The notes under the pieces: model-generated
The model's database searches: none
Told to the model about the DNA's origin: nothing
The model's input: the letters and a program-made list of their open reading frames with translations, nothing else
In this document: positions 1-15,350 of the stretch, one piece after another
Position numbering within the stretch: the first letter of the stretch is position 1
How the letters are laid out: every line of letters starts with the position of its first letter
Assembly: GCF_000524195.1 (NCBI RefSeq)
Contig: NW_020170457.1
Location: 376,736 to 398,024, forward strand
Source: Echinococcus granulosus
Lineage: Eukaryota; Platyhelminthes; Cestoda; Cyclophyllidea; Taeniidae
Length of the DNA stretch: 21,289 bases
Direction of reading: 5' to 3'
Made by a program: the position numbers and the translations under genes

Positions 1-2022
1 TTAACTAAAAAAGAGGTAGGGGGAGGTGAGGCAGGACAGAGTGAAGAAAGTACCACCCCACGCAATGGCTCCAGTGCACCCGACATTGACCAGATGTCGA
101 GGTGACTTCACAATATAGTCACAGCTCAGTTGTATAGACCGATGCATTCCAGCATCTGCCCCTCTCTTATCCCGTCATAAATACAAACAATATATTATTA
201 CCAACCGATCCTACTGCCAAACAGTGCAGCGCCAGAACTCAGTGCTTTCATGAGTACAGATCACGTGTCAAAGGGAAGTGGATAGAATTGTCATTAGCAC
301 AATCAGTATATCACCTTAACTACCAGCAAAATATGAGATATGGCAAGTTTGATATTGTTCGATATGATTGTTATTTTGCAATACATGGCATTGCGATACA
401 TTCCAACTTTCGGATAGGCATCGACAGTGTGTCCGACAATCCGGCTAATGTCTGCACTGGTTACACAAGTGTGGAACAAACTCGTTAGCTGGGATTAATT
501 AAAAGTAAATAGTTGGAAAGTCAGAGACCGGGAAATGGGAATATACCAGCTTAGATTTGCAGTCAGTCGGCGATTTCCACACATGCGCACACATTTTCCC
601 CCGATATGCACTCCAGCTAGACTCTAATGACTACCCTAATGATCATCGTCCTCAGTTTTCAACATAGTTATGATTTGTCGCAAAACGAATGTCTGGGAAT
701 GATTATCCGCTTGCCATGTCATTCCTCTTGCACAATTAAGCAGCCAGCTATTTTGGCAAAGAAATCGCCCCAGCAATACAAACAGTGTAACAAATCCAAC
801 TCATCACATGCGTAGGGGTAGGGGGTTTGAATTCGACCACAAACTGTGGCTCAGGGAGCAATGCCTGAAGAATCAAAATTGGACACGAAACAAAGGCGAA
901 CTTCATGAAGTACTGGTAGATACCATTTCATGATCAGAAGCAGTAACTTAACAACCAGGAACTTTTTATCATTCGGGCCGTGTGCCTCACTATCACTACA
1001 GATCTCCCTCAGCATTACAGCCACAAATGATCTGGCGTGTTATGCGACCCACCACAATAAATATCTACGTCCAATTGCAGTGAACAAGATCCATAAAAAT
1101 TCAGTGCATGAAAGGCCTTCTGCTCATCATGTCCTCATAGGCCAATGTAAAATCAACGGGCAGAAGTGCTCCATGTACGTTCAAACAGATACTTTCTATA
1201 CGTATGCAGTTACGTATTCAGTACACACTCCACGGTGACTCTGGATCAGCGAGCAACTAATAGATGCATAGTGAAGAGCAAAATTAGCCAACGATGGTAA
1301 TCCACACTTAAACCAATTTCATGGTGACCATAGAGTATGCAAGGAATACTTCGAAAAGCGAAGAGCAAAGTCTTCACTTCACTTGTGAAAGATTGCAAAA
1401 AGATTGTATGGCCTCAAAAAATCTCGCGACTAAAGAATGTACAAGTCCTCACATTAAACGTAACTTGAATTTTCAAATATGGCCAACCCGTTGGCAGAAA
1501 TCGCCATCATTTGGCAATCTCGCAGCATCAGCGCCTTATGGGAATAAAAACTCGTGCAAGTGAGACAGTCAAGTTAACCCCTTTGTTTCCTGCGTTTAAA
1601 TAAAAGCGCATTAAATTCCAAGAGGCAAACTAATGCACAATACTTTGTCCTAACGCTTACCAAACGCAAGCCAACGATGCGCACACCGATTTGTATAAAG
1701 CACAACCGCATGTCAAAAGATAAAAAAGCGGATGGAGTTAGCAATCGTAATAGAGGTAAACAAAAGCATAACATAAGGTGCCCTTTCTATTGCGTATTCA
1801 TTTTACCAGCAGGTATATAAAATTACCAGTGACAAGTGCCACACTGCTAAAGACATAAAATTATGTAAACCATGTTGCGTTTGCACTTTTTTGCAAAGCA
1901 ACTGTAAAAATCATAAGCATTACTTCAAGTTAAGGCTGCTACCTTAAAAGAATAATTGTAAATTGTTGCCAGAATGCGTCGGTAGACCAAATATTATTCG
2001 CGGTGGCTTCATATGGCATTGT
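1..2022. other. Stretch without a supported gene
   Basis: I see no gene here. Open frames up to about 100 codons exist (for example 930-1238 on the plus strand), but they lack recognisable motifs and their length is what chance gives in AT-rich DNA. On the minus strand, positions 8-60 hold a long pyrimidine-rich run ending in TTTTTTAG. This has the form of an intron 3' end and could lead into an exon to the left of the window; it is only a sequence resemblance. Confidence 0.5.
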
Positions 2023-2832
2023 GAGCTTCAAGTTTGGTGGTAGTGAAATTCTCGATATTTTGACTTCAGTTTAGACGGAGCATGTAGACGTTGAACATAA
2101 GTACGCGGGCGAGTGCTGATTCATCACTTCTTTAACTGGTTCGGCGTAAAATACTGCCTTTTGTCAGGCGGAGGATTGACACCTTTGAGTCTACGTATGT
2201 TGGGCTAGCCTCGATTCAACTTCCTTCGAGATACGGAGAATCGACAAGGCGTTGATGTCAGGGCCTTGCTATGTGCGGGCGAAGGATGCCCCAAGTTATG
2301 TCGTCGCATTAATGGAACGCTTGTAGACGTCCATTGCAGTTTGAATGGTAATTTAGCATCGGCGAGGTTATCTTCTTGAGAAACCGTTTCTACTTTACCT
2401 TGCTAATCCGTATATAGGGAATGTAGAGCGTCGGAAATTGGACAATCGTATTTTACGATTGATACATTTGCCTGTTGAGCGTAAGGAGGCCCTAATCTCA
2501 TCAATTTTCAGGCTTGTGGTGTTTGCATCTCACTCATTCCTGCATGAACTCGAAATTGATAACGAATTTGCCTAGTGTTTGGATGGCCTGCCCTCTGGCA
2601 GTCAGTCGACGATACTTTGACTTGTCGGAGGACATAGGATCTGGCAAATTGGGAATGTCTGTTTATTACGAGTGACCTGGAGTAATGTAATTTTCGACAG
2701 TACTTGTGGGTAGACGTGGTTGTGAGGTGCTGAATATGCGGAACTAGCCACCCTGTTGATACATTTAGACAGTCGTCTACATGGAATGACAGCGGCTAAC
2801 GCGCGCACCATCTTTATCGCGGAAGAACACCA
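2023..2832 (+). pseudogene. Decayed element of unknown family, related to the 1056-bp end repeats
   Basis: This stretch aligns by eye, with gaps, to 19512-20233 and its duplicate at 20568-21289. Matching blocks include the RIDKAL codons near 2240 (near 19747 in the repeat), an NR-[IV]-LRL block near 2445 (near 19837), and a WL-x-GA block near 2715 (near 20080). The repeat copies lack about 170 bp present here, roughly 2290-2400. Read from 2023 in one plus-strand frame it gives protein-like runs such as RLVVFASHSFLHELEIDNEFA near 2510-2575 in separate pieces, but about 12 stop codons interrupt roughly 290 codons. That density is close to random, so coding ancestry is an inference. I do not recognise the family. 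It could be a dead gene family or a non-coding repeat. Confidence 0.5.
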
Positions 2833-3113
2833 AAAGCACTGAAATCACTCAACCCAGCACACAGCTCACCCTCCTCTCTTCTCATCGCTGGCCTAACCAT
2901 CGCAATCGCCATAACCATCCCTACACACATTATTACACCCAGCCTTCTTGCCTTCCTTAGATCCCTTCGCTTAGATTACCACCGCCACCAATCCTGGCGC
3001 CTGGCAAGTGGCCCGACAATGAGGCTGAAAGAACAAAAAACAAGGCAGAGAGACGGAGAGTAGTAAAAATGCAGGTCTCAGCCCCAACAACCAAGAATGA
3101 GTGTGTCAATGGT

Positions 3114-3129
3114 GGCCCTCAACAGGGCC
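3114..3129 (-). promoter_or_regulatory. Candidate histone mRNA 3' stem-loop
   Basis: On the minus strand this reads GGCCCT-GTTG-AGGGCC followed by ACCA. A perfect six-base-pair stem, a four-base loop, GG at the 5' base of the stem and ACC after it are the hallmarks of the processing hairpin of animal replication-dependent histone mRNAs. Two points weaken the call. The loop is GTTG rather than the usual U-rich loop, and it lies about 147 bases past the H2B stop codon, whereas a few tens of bases is typical. No clear downstream purine-rich element was seen. It is on the correct strand and side of the H2B copy at 3277-3501. Confidence 0.45.
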
Positions 3130-3276
3130 GTGGGATGCGTTCACTCACTGGCGGACAATGTTGAGTAGTGAGGTGGAGTGAAGTGGAACGGAGTGCGACA
3201 AAGCAGCAACGGCAGCGATCGTGACACTGCAGCACTCCACTCTCCTCTCCTCCCCTCTCATCTTGTCCCATCTCAT

Positions 3277-8145
<4,869 letters not shown>

Positions 8146-8481
8146 ATTGGCATCGGTGTCTATAATTCAAATCTTGGTGCCTTCCAAAATCGTGTGCTTT
8201 ACCACCTCACCGGCAGCATGGAATGCACAACAGTCTCGATTTTTCTGTGTGTAACGATCATTTTTTGTTAGGATACGTCAGCTTGCCAGAGCAATGCATG
8301 TGAACTTGAAGTTTATGTGCCCAAGAAGCAGTTCATGATTAACGCCCTGGAGGAAATGCCTGTATCCACATGCACTTGGTAGAACGCCATGTAGTATATA
8401 AGGGTCATAGTTCTCCTCCCTCGCCCTGACCATCTCGTTCACCTTTTTTCTAGGACTGCATTTCCGGTCTTTGTCTATCAT
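8146..8481 (-). pseudogene. Histone H2B pseudogene, full-length but frameshifted
   Basis: Translation in shifting minus-strand frames follows H2B from end to end. ATG is at 8481 and a basic tail follows (PRKKV, then RAREENY for the expected RRKESY). Next come VDTGISSRA-LIMNCF (expected [17 protein letters not shown]), IALAS-stop-RI (expected IAAESSRL), RKIETVVHSMLP (expected [12 protein letters not shown]) and GEVVKHTILEGTK (expected [13 protein letters not shown]). At least two frameshifts (after the GVL block and between MLP and GEV), several small deletions and two or more stops show that it is dead. The ATG lies about where those of the copies at 12721-13040 and 13496-13824 do. Presence of the tail, core and C-terminus in order makes chance similarity very unlikely. 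It is far more diverged than the copy at 3277-3501, so it is older. Confidence 0.85.
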
Positions 8482-8518
8482 TGGCTATCACTTTGTCTAT
8501 CACCGTCTTTGTCTATCT
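8468..8518 (+). repeat. Short imperfect tandem repeat of a TTTGTCTATC-like unit
   Basis: The motif TTTGTCTATC occurs three times, with a fourth variant GGCTATCA between the first two, in about 50 bases. It spans the ATG of the H2B pseudogene at 8146-8481 and its immediate 5' flank. The related flank at 13041-13300 lacks it, which explains part of the difference in spacing between the two flanks. Confidence 0.6.
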
Positions 8519-8800
8519 ATGCCAGGGCAACTCAACCCTTGAAAATCTTTTTCTAGTCCCCGTATTTGTATATTGTGTATCTTTCTCTCTTCACCGCTAT
8601 TTCTCTTTTCCAAATTTTGTTATGCTACACTGCACTGTCCTACTTCCACCTAGTCTCCCCTTTTCTGCATCTTGGGTATTCGGATCCTTAATGTTAAACA
8701 TTAGGGGGAAAAATAATGATGACTGAATTTCAGGAAAGCAGTTCCATCTCCTCCACCACCCAGGCCAGCTAGCTCCTTGAGTATTGGGTCTTTGCGTGCG
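8482..8800. repeat. 5' flank of H2B pseudogene, homologous to 13041-13300
   Basis: This block aligns by eye with 13041-13300, in the same orientation and in the same position relative to an H2B pseudogene. The best-matching parts are 8600-8660 with 13110-13165, and 8685-8800 with 13160-13300. The latter includes CCATCTCC followed about 20 bases later by CTAGCT-like sequence in both. The shared flank shows that H2B and at least 250 bases upstream were duplicated together. A 109-codon minus-strand open frame across 8597-8926 overlaps this block but lacks recognisable content. Confidence 0.6.
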
Positions 8801-11800
8801 TGTGCGCTCACAAGTGTTTGTGCTAGTGTTAAACATGAGCCATGGAAAAGTTGTCCATCGCAGTTGTGACAATGTAGTACTAGCTCCTAAGCAAGGGCAA
8901 ATGTGAACTCCTACTAATGATTGCAACTTGCGATATTAGAAATACCTCATGCATTTGGTGGTGTGAACCCCATTCTGCATTAATATAACAATTTATGCAA
9001 CCGCATATATAGACGATTAGGTGTGCTCATAAAGCAACAATGATTGCGTTTCAATAATACGCTATGTCATTCGGTGTATCAGATTATGCAAAGCCTAGAT
9101 GAACCTCAAAATGATGCGCTCTTGTTGTACTTATTGGTTCGATTAAAAATATAGGAGGCATTTCTCTTTTCTTCCTATTTGTTGAGCATCACATAAGTTT
9201 AGCATTGATAGAGAGGTGCTGGAACATAGAGGAAGAAAGTTAAATGATGACTCTCCAGCAATTGTCCAAGCGGATTAAATGCAAACGCTTTAGCTAATCA
9301 AAAAACACGATTAATTTTGTTCGAATTTTGTGTTGGTCGATTTAATAAGTTATCCTTAACCGCATGCATGCTTGCATGCTCTTACATATGCGCAACTTTT
9401 TACATAACACATTCTGTTTGATCTCATGCTTTCCTGGGCTTAACAAGCCCATCTAATATTGTTTTTGAATGTTATGGCAATGCCAACGCAATATTTTGCT
9501 TAAGAATAAATCGGTGGATGAATGAGCACAGTTAGTAGTATTGCATGCCGCCACAAAATAAAATGTCTGTGAATCAAAGTGCTTATCAATTTAAAACAAT
9601 TTAACACAAAACAAGATAGCAAACTCGCTCAAAATAACTAAAACAAATGTGGCGTAACCTCATGTTTTTATAAATGGATGTATGTAGTATTATTGAGCCA
9701 ACAGCCCTGCACCACGAGATTTCTTGACCAACCTTATGTTATTCATAAGAGAAGGACTTATCTCTCATAAAACTGCCAAATGTCTTATTTGACTAGATCT
9801 GTTTACATTTGCCCATCAATAGCTCTTCATTATTTAGCGGATGCAATAATTTCTCTATGGCTTGCTTTTTGTGCTTCGATCCCAATATATCAGAAAGAGT
9901 ATTCGTGTATCAAGTGTCCGTTACGATCAGCTGGAAATCATACAGCGAACCAGCCAAAATGCAAGTCCCAAATCAGCCACTTGTGATCTCACAATCGCTT
10001 ACTCAACATAAGAATATTAGCGTGTTATTTCATAGAAATTTTTCATGTCTATCTAATTCCCGTCCTTTTTATTCAGTTTATTGTCTTCCAAAATTTGCCG
10101 TACAAGGTACTTAAAACATAGGACATCCTAAATTATACATGTCACAATTGAAAAAAACGTGGCATATACTGTCAATTTTTGCAATGAAGGAGCTCTAATT
10201 TAACAGGTACAGTATGTCTATCAAGAGTTGTTAGTATTGACTCAAGTACCAGATTTAATTTCCTAATCTATTATATGCTGGTGTTCAAAACTTGACCATT
10301 GACACCTTATAATCTCAGGTGATTATGATCGCAAGAACAAACGTCGACTGCTTCACTTTCAAGCTATCACATGGGCGCTCAAATATATTTCCATTACCCA
10401 GTTCATAAATGCCACAAGTCGAGCCATATGCAATCACTAAAGCATCTAGGTAGACCGTTACAAATTACACGTACCTTAGACATAGTCCCAAAGCAGATTT
10501 TAAGGGTACGCTCCTATTTGTTTCCCCAACGATTATTTCCACCACTCACTCCACCCCACTTCTAATGCGTAAAAGACGTGTTTTGTAAAAAATACATCAA
10601 CGGACTTAATTCTTTTTGGTAGGGATAAGTCAATAGAGTGTAGCAAATATTTGTTGATTTATCCAAGGGCCTATTTCATTGTTTGCGATGATTTATTCAC
10701 TGTGCCAGTGGCAGAGTCACTAATGTTTCCAATCACCAGGAGAGTTGTGGTCTAACTTTGAGGCCATTTTAAAGCTCGTACGCCTGGCGGTAATAACCCT
10801 GTAAATAGCACAGTCGCCTCTGCATTGATGGCACCGGTGTAGAAGGCACACCTAATTTATATTTGCTGGTAGCAAGGTACGCCACCACTTCTTTTGGTGC
10901 ATTTAGGTAGGATGGTAATTAGCGCATAATAAAGGCAATTGTTCTAAATGGAGAGCATTTCTTTGGCTTGAATGAAAAAGAGGAAAGTACAAATGACACA
11001 ACTTTACGTCAGGGCGTTTAAGGCATTTATATCTGCATTTAACAATTTGGGTTCACTAATAAAACTAGCTAGCCATAAAAGAGGCGTTTGCATAAATTGC
11101 AGGCGGTAGTTACCTTTACTTTGGAACAATGCATTAAATGGTGGTGAATTAAAATGAGCCGTCACAAGGCTGCTGTCACTGTTACCAATTTCATGTGCAC
11201 TTTATCCTCAGAACTAGTCAATCATGCATTTTCACTATAAGTAGTATTTAGTGGATAAGTAAGAATTTTGGAATATTGAGAGTTGAACATAAATACAGCT
11301 AAGCCATTTCATAGGTTATGACAACTTGCCGAAATCAGTTGTCGTGCATACCATTTGGCAGCATCTTGTGGTTCAATTAAGCCCATTGTAGGAATTCGCT
11401 AAAAGTGCTAAAGAAGTACATACTATGTCAACGTATCATTGACTTCGCTATCTACTGCCATGTGAAATTTGACTTTGGAAACCTGTGTCCCAATCACAGG
11501 AACCCAACTGGAGTTTCGTGAAATACAGATTACACTCTGATGTAATTCTCAGTTAACCAATGAGGTTGCTCCTCTAGAAGTGTCCCCACCTCCTGCGCTG
11601 TGGTCATATTCATGAAGGCAATGCTTCAAGGTGCCCTACACTCCGTTTTTAGAATCAGATTGCCCTAAAAGCGCATTACTACTTCACCAACAAATGAAGA
11701 CCAAATCTTCACTGATTTCCTCCTCTTAGGTCCTAGATCCCATGCCTGTTCACACTTAAGTCAGCCAACAAAATGAGTTTTAAAAAACTTACGAATTTTA

Positions 11801-12720
11801 AATTAGTCAAGAGAAAAAATCAAAAGCATTAGTAAAGTTAAGGACAAATTTACTCAACTGTCCTTGAGGCATCCTCAATGGTTATCGGGGTTTGGGATGG
11901 TTATGTCGACATGAAATGGCATCTAGGCGAGGTAAAATCGAGTAGTTGGTGAAAGCTGATCAATTTCGTAATCAGGCATTTTCATACTTTTCGGTTTCTC
12001 CGGATAACCCCTTTGGGCTCCATCGTGGCTTCGCTCGTTTTGGAGATATAAATGTTGCTAACGATAAAAACAAGCAGGAGCATCTTACAACAAATGCGGA
12101 AGAGAAATCCTCCTAAGGGTCTAAATATGAGTAGTATGATAAAGGTTAATAGAAAAATAGTAGGGAAGGATGGAAGGCTGCTTAAATCGACCATAAGCTG
12201 GAATGTGAGTGCGCAACTGGATAAGTCTTTACGTGGTGTGTATCAACTGATGCACAACTCAAAAATGAGTTATTTGTGACTTGCAGTATATACACGTGCA
12301 AACTGTAAAAAAATTATCACTTTGTATTATACGGACAATGCAACACAGGTCAAGCCTCAGTTTTTGCAACCAATTTTATGTTTCTATACGCGGTATTTCA
12401 TTAAAATGAATTCGTGCATCGGATTGTACTAACATGGACGCTTTTGATGCACTATTAATAGCCGGCAGAGTAATAGGGATTCCTTAGTCTGTGTTTTAAT
12501 TTCTGATTAACGAGATGTGGCGACTTTTATTCAACGCTAATAACTGCTATTGCTGCTGCTTGGACGTGGATTAAAAGTGCATATTAGTGCGTTTAAATTA
12601 GGTTTCGGCGCAATTTTTAGGCTGAGGAGGAAGAAGTGAGCAATAGCCCCATTTCCGGAATGGATATACAGTTAGTCACAAAAATGGAGGGTTCCAAAAA
12701 TCCTGTAAACTATCCCTTTT
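8801..12720. other. Stretch without a supported gene
   Basis: Nothing here can be called a gene. Short open frames occur at 9780-10114 and 12052-12279 (plus strand) and 11982-12194 (minus strand, with a hydrophobic stretch), but none has a recognisable motif. A near-palindrome of GCATGC units sits at 9362-9379. A doubtful H2B-like trace at 11560-11760 is discussed among the rejected items. Confidence 0.5.
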
Positions 12721-13040
12721 CTAACTGATAACTCTATACATGACCATATTCGACACCGCGTACTTAACAAAATCACTAAGAGCGGCTTAGGTCTGTCTGC
12801 TCCCAATGCTTGATTTTCCATTTTGATACATTATCCTACATCTCAACTTACTGCAGCAATATGTATGAAAATGCTGTTCATGCGCCCACGAAAGCGTTTA
12901 TGATTGACATTTCTAGGGGAAATGCCTGTGTACAAATGCGCCTGGGGCAAAGCCTTGCAAGCGTGGAGGGCAGAGATCTTCTTAATCGTCCTTTCCGTTC
13001 TGGACTTGACCGTTTCCAGTGCTTTTATCTTAGATGTCAT
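12721..13040 (-). pseudogene. Histone H2B pseudogene, full-length but frameshifted
   Basis: An ATG at 13040 opens MTSKIKAL, a basic tail like the MTCKAV-type start of the copy at 13496-13824. Then follow LPQAHLYTGISPR (expected LKQVHPDTGISSK), MSIINAFVG in a shifted frame (expected MSIMNSFVN), IFIHIAAVS (expected IFERIAAES) and, near the end, DFVKYAVS (expected GELAKHAVS), closing in a TAG at 12721. A two-base loss before the MSI block and a later compensating shift restore the frame for a short way. A stop follows IAAVS at 12843. The C-terminal half is the most eroded. The conserved order of blocks on one strand supports H2B ancestry, and the 5' flank is shared with the pseudogene at 8146-8481, so the two are duplicates. 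Confidence 0.82.
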
Positions 13041-13300
13041 TCACGTGCCCGTTTAACAATACTGTTCTAGCTATGTCAACGTAGCTCAACGCTCTTTAGT
13101 CTCGCCTACCTCTATACAAATTCCTTTCGACTTTGATTTACGTTACGTCCTCCTCTACCATACACTTTGACATTCAAATCCTCACTAAAAGCTAGTGTAA
13201 GGAAAAAGTGGGGAAGACTGGATGTCAAGAAATGTACCCATCTCCCTTACCAGCCACCATGGCCTAGCTAGCACCTTTGAGGTTGGCTTTGTTACTCAGC
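13041..13300. repeat. 5' flank of H2B pseudogene, homologous to 8482-8800
   Basis: This is the counterpart of the block at 8482-8800, in the same orientation and directly upstream of an H2B pseudogene. The alignment needs a gap of roughly 60 bases near the gene, partly because this copy lacks the TTTGTCTATC units. No promoter elements (TATA box, CCAAT) could be picked out with confidence in either copy. Confidence 0.6.
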
Positions 13301-13495
13301 AGACGGTTGTGCTTCTATCTGTACCCGTTGAGCAGCTTAAGCTTTGCTGATTGAAGCTGAGATGATGTTTTATTAGTTCTAAAGTAATGACGAGTGCAAA
13401 ACTGAAGTGCTAAATGCATTTTACGTTGGCCACATTAATTAATTTTTTAAGCAGTGCGATACACATTGCATCTAATCATCAAGTTCTGTAAACTT

Positions 13496-13824
13496 AATAA
13501 TAGAGCCGGTGATCTTGGTAACAGCCTCCGTGACCTCAGAAACCAGATTCGTGGCCAACTTGCCCAGAAGCAGCAGATGCATAGCAGTGTGGATCTTTCT
13601 TCGCGTGATGGTCGACTTTTTACTGTAATGAGCCAACCGACTCACTCAACGGCAATCCGCTCGAGGATGTCGTTCACGAAGGAGGAGATGCTCGTGTCTA
13701 GATACATCTGGTGCAACATCTTGTATAGGTAGATGGCATAACTCGTCTTCCTCCTCTTCCTCTTTCCAATGTCTGTCTTCGGCACCTTCACCTTCAACAC
13801 CTTCCTTACGGCTTTGCATGTCAC
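13496..13824 (-). pseudogene. Histone H2B pseudogene with 8-codon deletion and frameshift
   Basis: The minus strand encodes a lysine-rich tail (GKRKRRK), then [22 protein letters not shown], matching helix alpha-1 and loop L1 of H2B, and [12 protein letters not shown]. The eight codons expected between ISS and FVND (KAMSIMNS) are missing, probably by slippage between two TCC-rich stretches. After VE a one-base loss makes a TGA at 13642-13644. Past it the frame resumes as [36 protein letters not shown] and ITGS, with the final lysine and stop both mutated. The start position aligns with the MTSK start at 13040 but reads GTG, so the ATG was probably lost. The length fits a 117-residue ancestor minus 24 bases and one base. 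It is less diverged than the copies at 8146 and 12721 and clearly dead. Confidence 0.92.
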
Positions 13825-15350
13825 TATTCTAAAGGCCGTAACAACATTCTCCCCACCGTGAAGCTCAACTCATCCAAACTTAACAAGCAATCGTGGAATT
13901 ATTTTGTTGATCCTGCGCCTCTCTACTTTTTGGTTGTCTTTCTGCTTTGCCTATCTCATTCTGCCCATCTTTTTGGCAAGCCGAAATTCCTAATTGCGTT
14001 TTACTTTGGAATGTAATCCGTAGGTATTAGAGCGGAAAATATTTCGTTTATCCCACACCGTCCTGAAAATGAATGCTGAAAAACCTCGCGCAAGAGCATC
14101 ACAACTCAATTAAGTTTGAGGGAAGACCTCTGAGATGGCTTTGTGTGGATCCAGATATTTGCCAAATTATTCCTGCATTGGTGTCCGTGCGGCAATGGAG
14201 GGAATTAAAACGTAAGATATATTCCATATACCTGTTAATTTACCGGATAACTTTTTTATTCAATTCCATTTTCTTATCTTCTCGCCCTGTTGCTTGCTCA
14301 ATCACGCAGACAATGAATTCGATTAGCTTTATATGCATACCAAAAATAGCACTTTTTTCATTTGTCAATCTTTCTGGACTCCTATTTAGTTTGTTAACTT
14401 GTTCGCTTGGTAGCGTCCTGTCAAATCGCTCACAAATCGGTGCAGTATGAACCGGTGGAAACGGAGTTCAAAAGTAATTGATTGTTTGATTACTACTTTT
14501 GTCACAGGTGGTTATACATGGAGACTTGACCTGGTTCCACAATTTTTGACTTGCTGTTTAGTCACGGACAGCAGATAAAACAGTGACGTTGGCGACTACT
14601 ACAAAGTCTTCTAAAACTCGAGGTTTGGAACCAGACTTATAGGGCAAAATTAATAGCCCACAACACGTTGATTAGGATGCTGGATTTAGGCATATTTAGG
14701 TTCATTTCATTGGCTCTTCCTTGCTCTGATGATTTTCAGTAATTAGTATTTAAAAAGCAATTCTAGCCATTCTTCTCCATTATTGCATTTCTGTAATGTT
14801 GCACTTAAAGGTAGGTCCAGTTATGATCAAATGAGCATAACAGATTAAACATACGTGGATTGAAGTGATTAAAAATAAATGATGTTTTGAGTTAAATGCA
14901 CTCATTGTACGGGGATGGTGATTGCAGAGCTGTTAGAAGCTGTTGTATTTGAGATGGAATTCAAATTTAAAATTCCCATTTCTTGGGATTATCATGGCAT
15001 GAATGTGGAGATGTCGACAGATAGTCGAATACAGGTGAGGATATCTCATATGGCCCACGAACGATTTGCAGGATTGTCATCAAATGGTGCAAAATTAGAT
15101 GGTAGTTTCGATATTTTTAAAGGCTGATGCTTCCTTTCCCTTTTCTGCAGAGCTGTTATTTCATTCGCACAGTATGGACTAACATATTTACACATACCAC
15201 TTCGTTCGCTCCAATGTGTTAAATAAATCACGACTAATGAATTTGTTTATCCCAAGAGATAGTAAATGGACTCAAATGTATGAATTAGGCTTAAAATTGG
15301 ACGCAGTACGGTGAATTTCAGCAAATTCAAAGGAAGCCCAGTGGTCATTT
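13825..15350. other. Stretch without a supported gene
   Basis: No gene can be supported. The longest open frame (14073-14450, plus strand, 125 codons from an ATG) has a mixed first third with a GTAAGA splice-donor-like site near 14213, then a hydrophobic run of low complexity. Without homology I treat it as chance. The rest is AT-rich with short frames only. Confidence 0.45.

Noticed and set aside
930..1238. 102-codon plus-strand open frame
   Set aside because: No motif or splice context; its length is compatible with chance.
2023..2832. Idea that the element is translated with reassigned or read-through stop codons
   Set aside because: The stop density (about 12 in 290 codons) is what random sequence gives, all three stop codons are involved, and the related copy shows frameshifts. 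Plain decay explains it.
8597..8926. 109-codon minus-strand open frame upstream of an H2B pseudogene
   Set aside because: It lies across the duplicated flank, I traced no matching open frame in the sister flank, and no motif was recognised.
9362..9379. Near-palindrome of GCATGC units
   Set aside because: Too short and isolated to assign any role.
11560..11760. Possible fifth H2B relic on the minus strand (KRRK-like codons, then a TTCATGA...ATGCTT pattern on the plus strand)
   Set aside because: Only two short blocks match, an insertion of about 25 bases is needed between them, and the C-terminal half cannot be aligned. It does not stand out from chance.
11982..12194. Short minus-strand frame with a hydrophobic segment, like a small membrane protein
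   Set aside because: A T-rich antisense strand readily yields runs of Leu, Ile and Phe; an open frame also covers the other strand.
14073..14450. 125-codon plus-strand open frame with an ATG and an internal GTAAGA
   Set aside because: The second half is a low-complexity hydrophobic run, no domain is recognised, and the length is within chance for this much AT-rich sequence.
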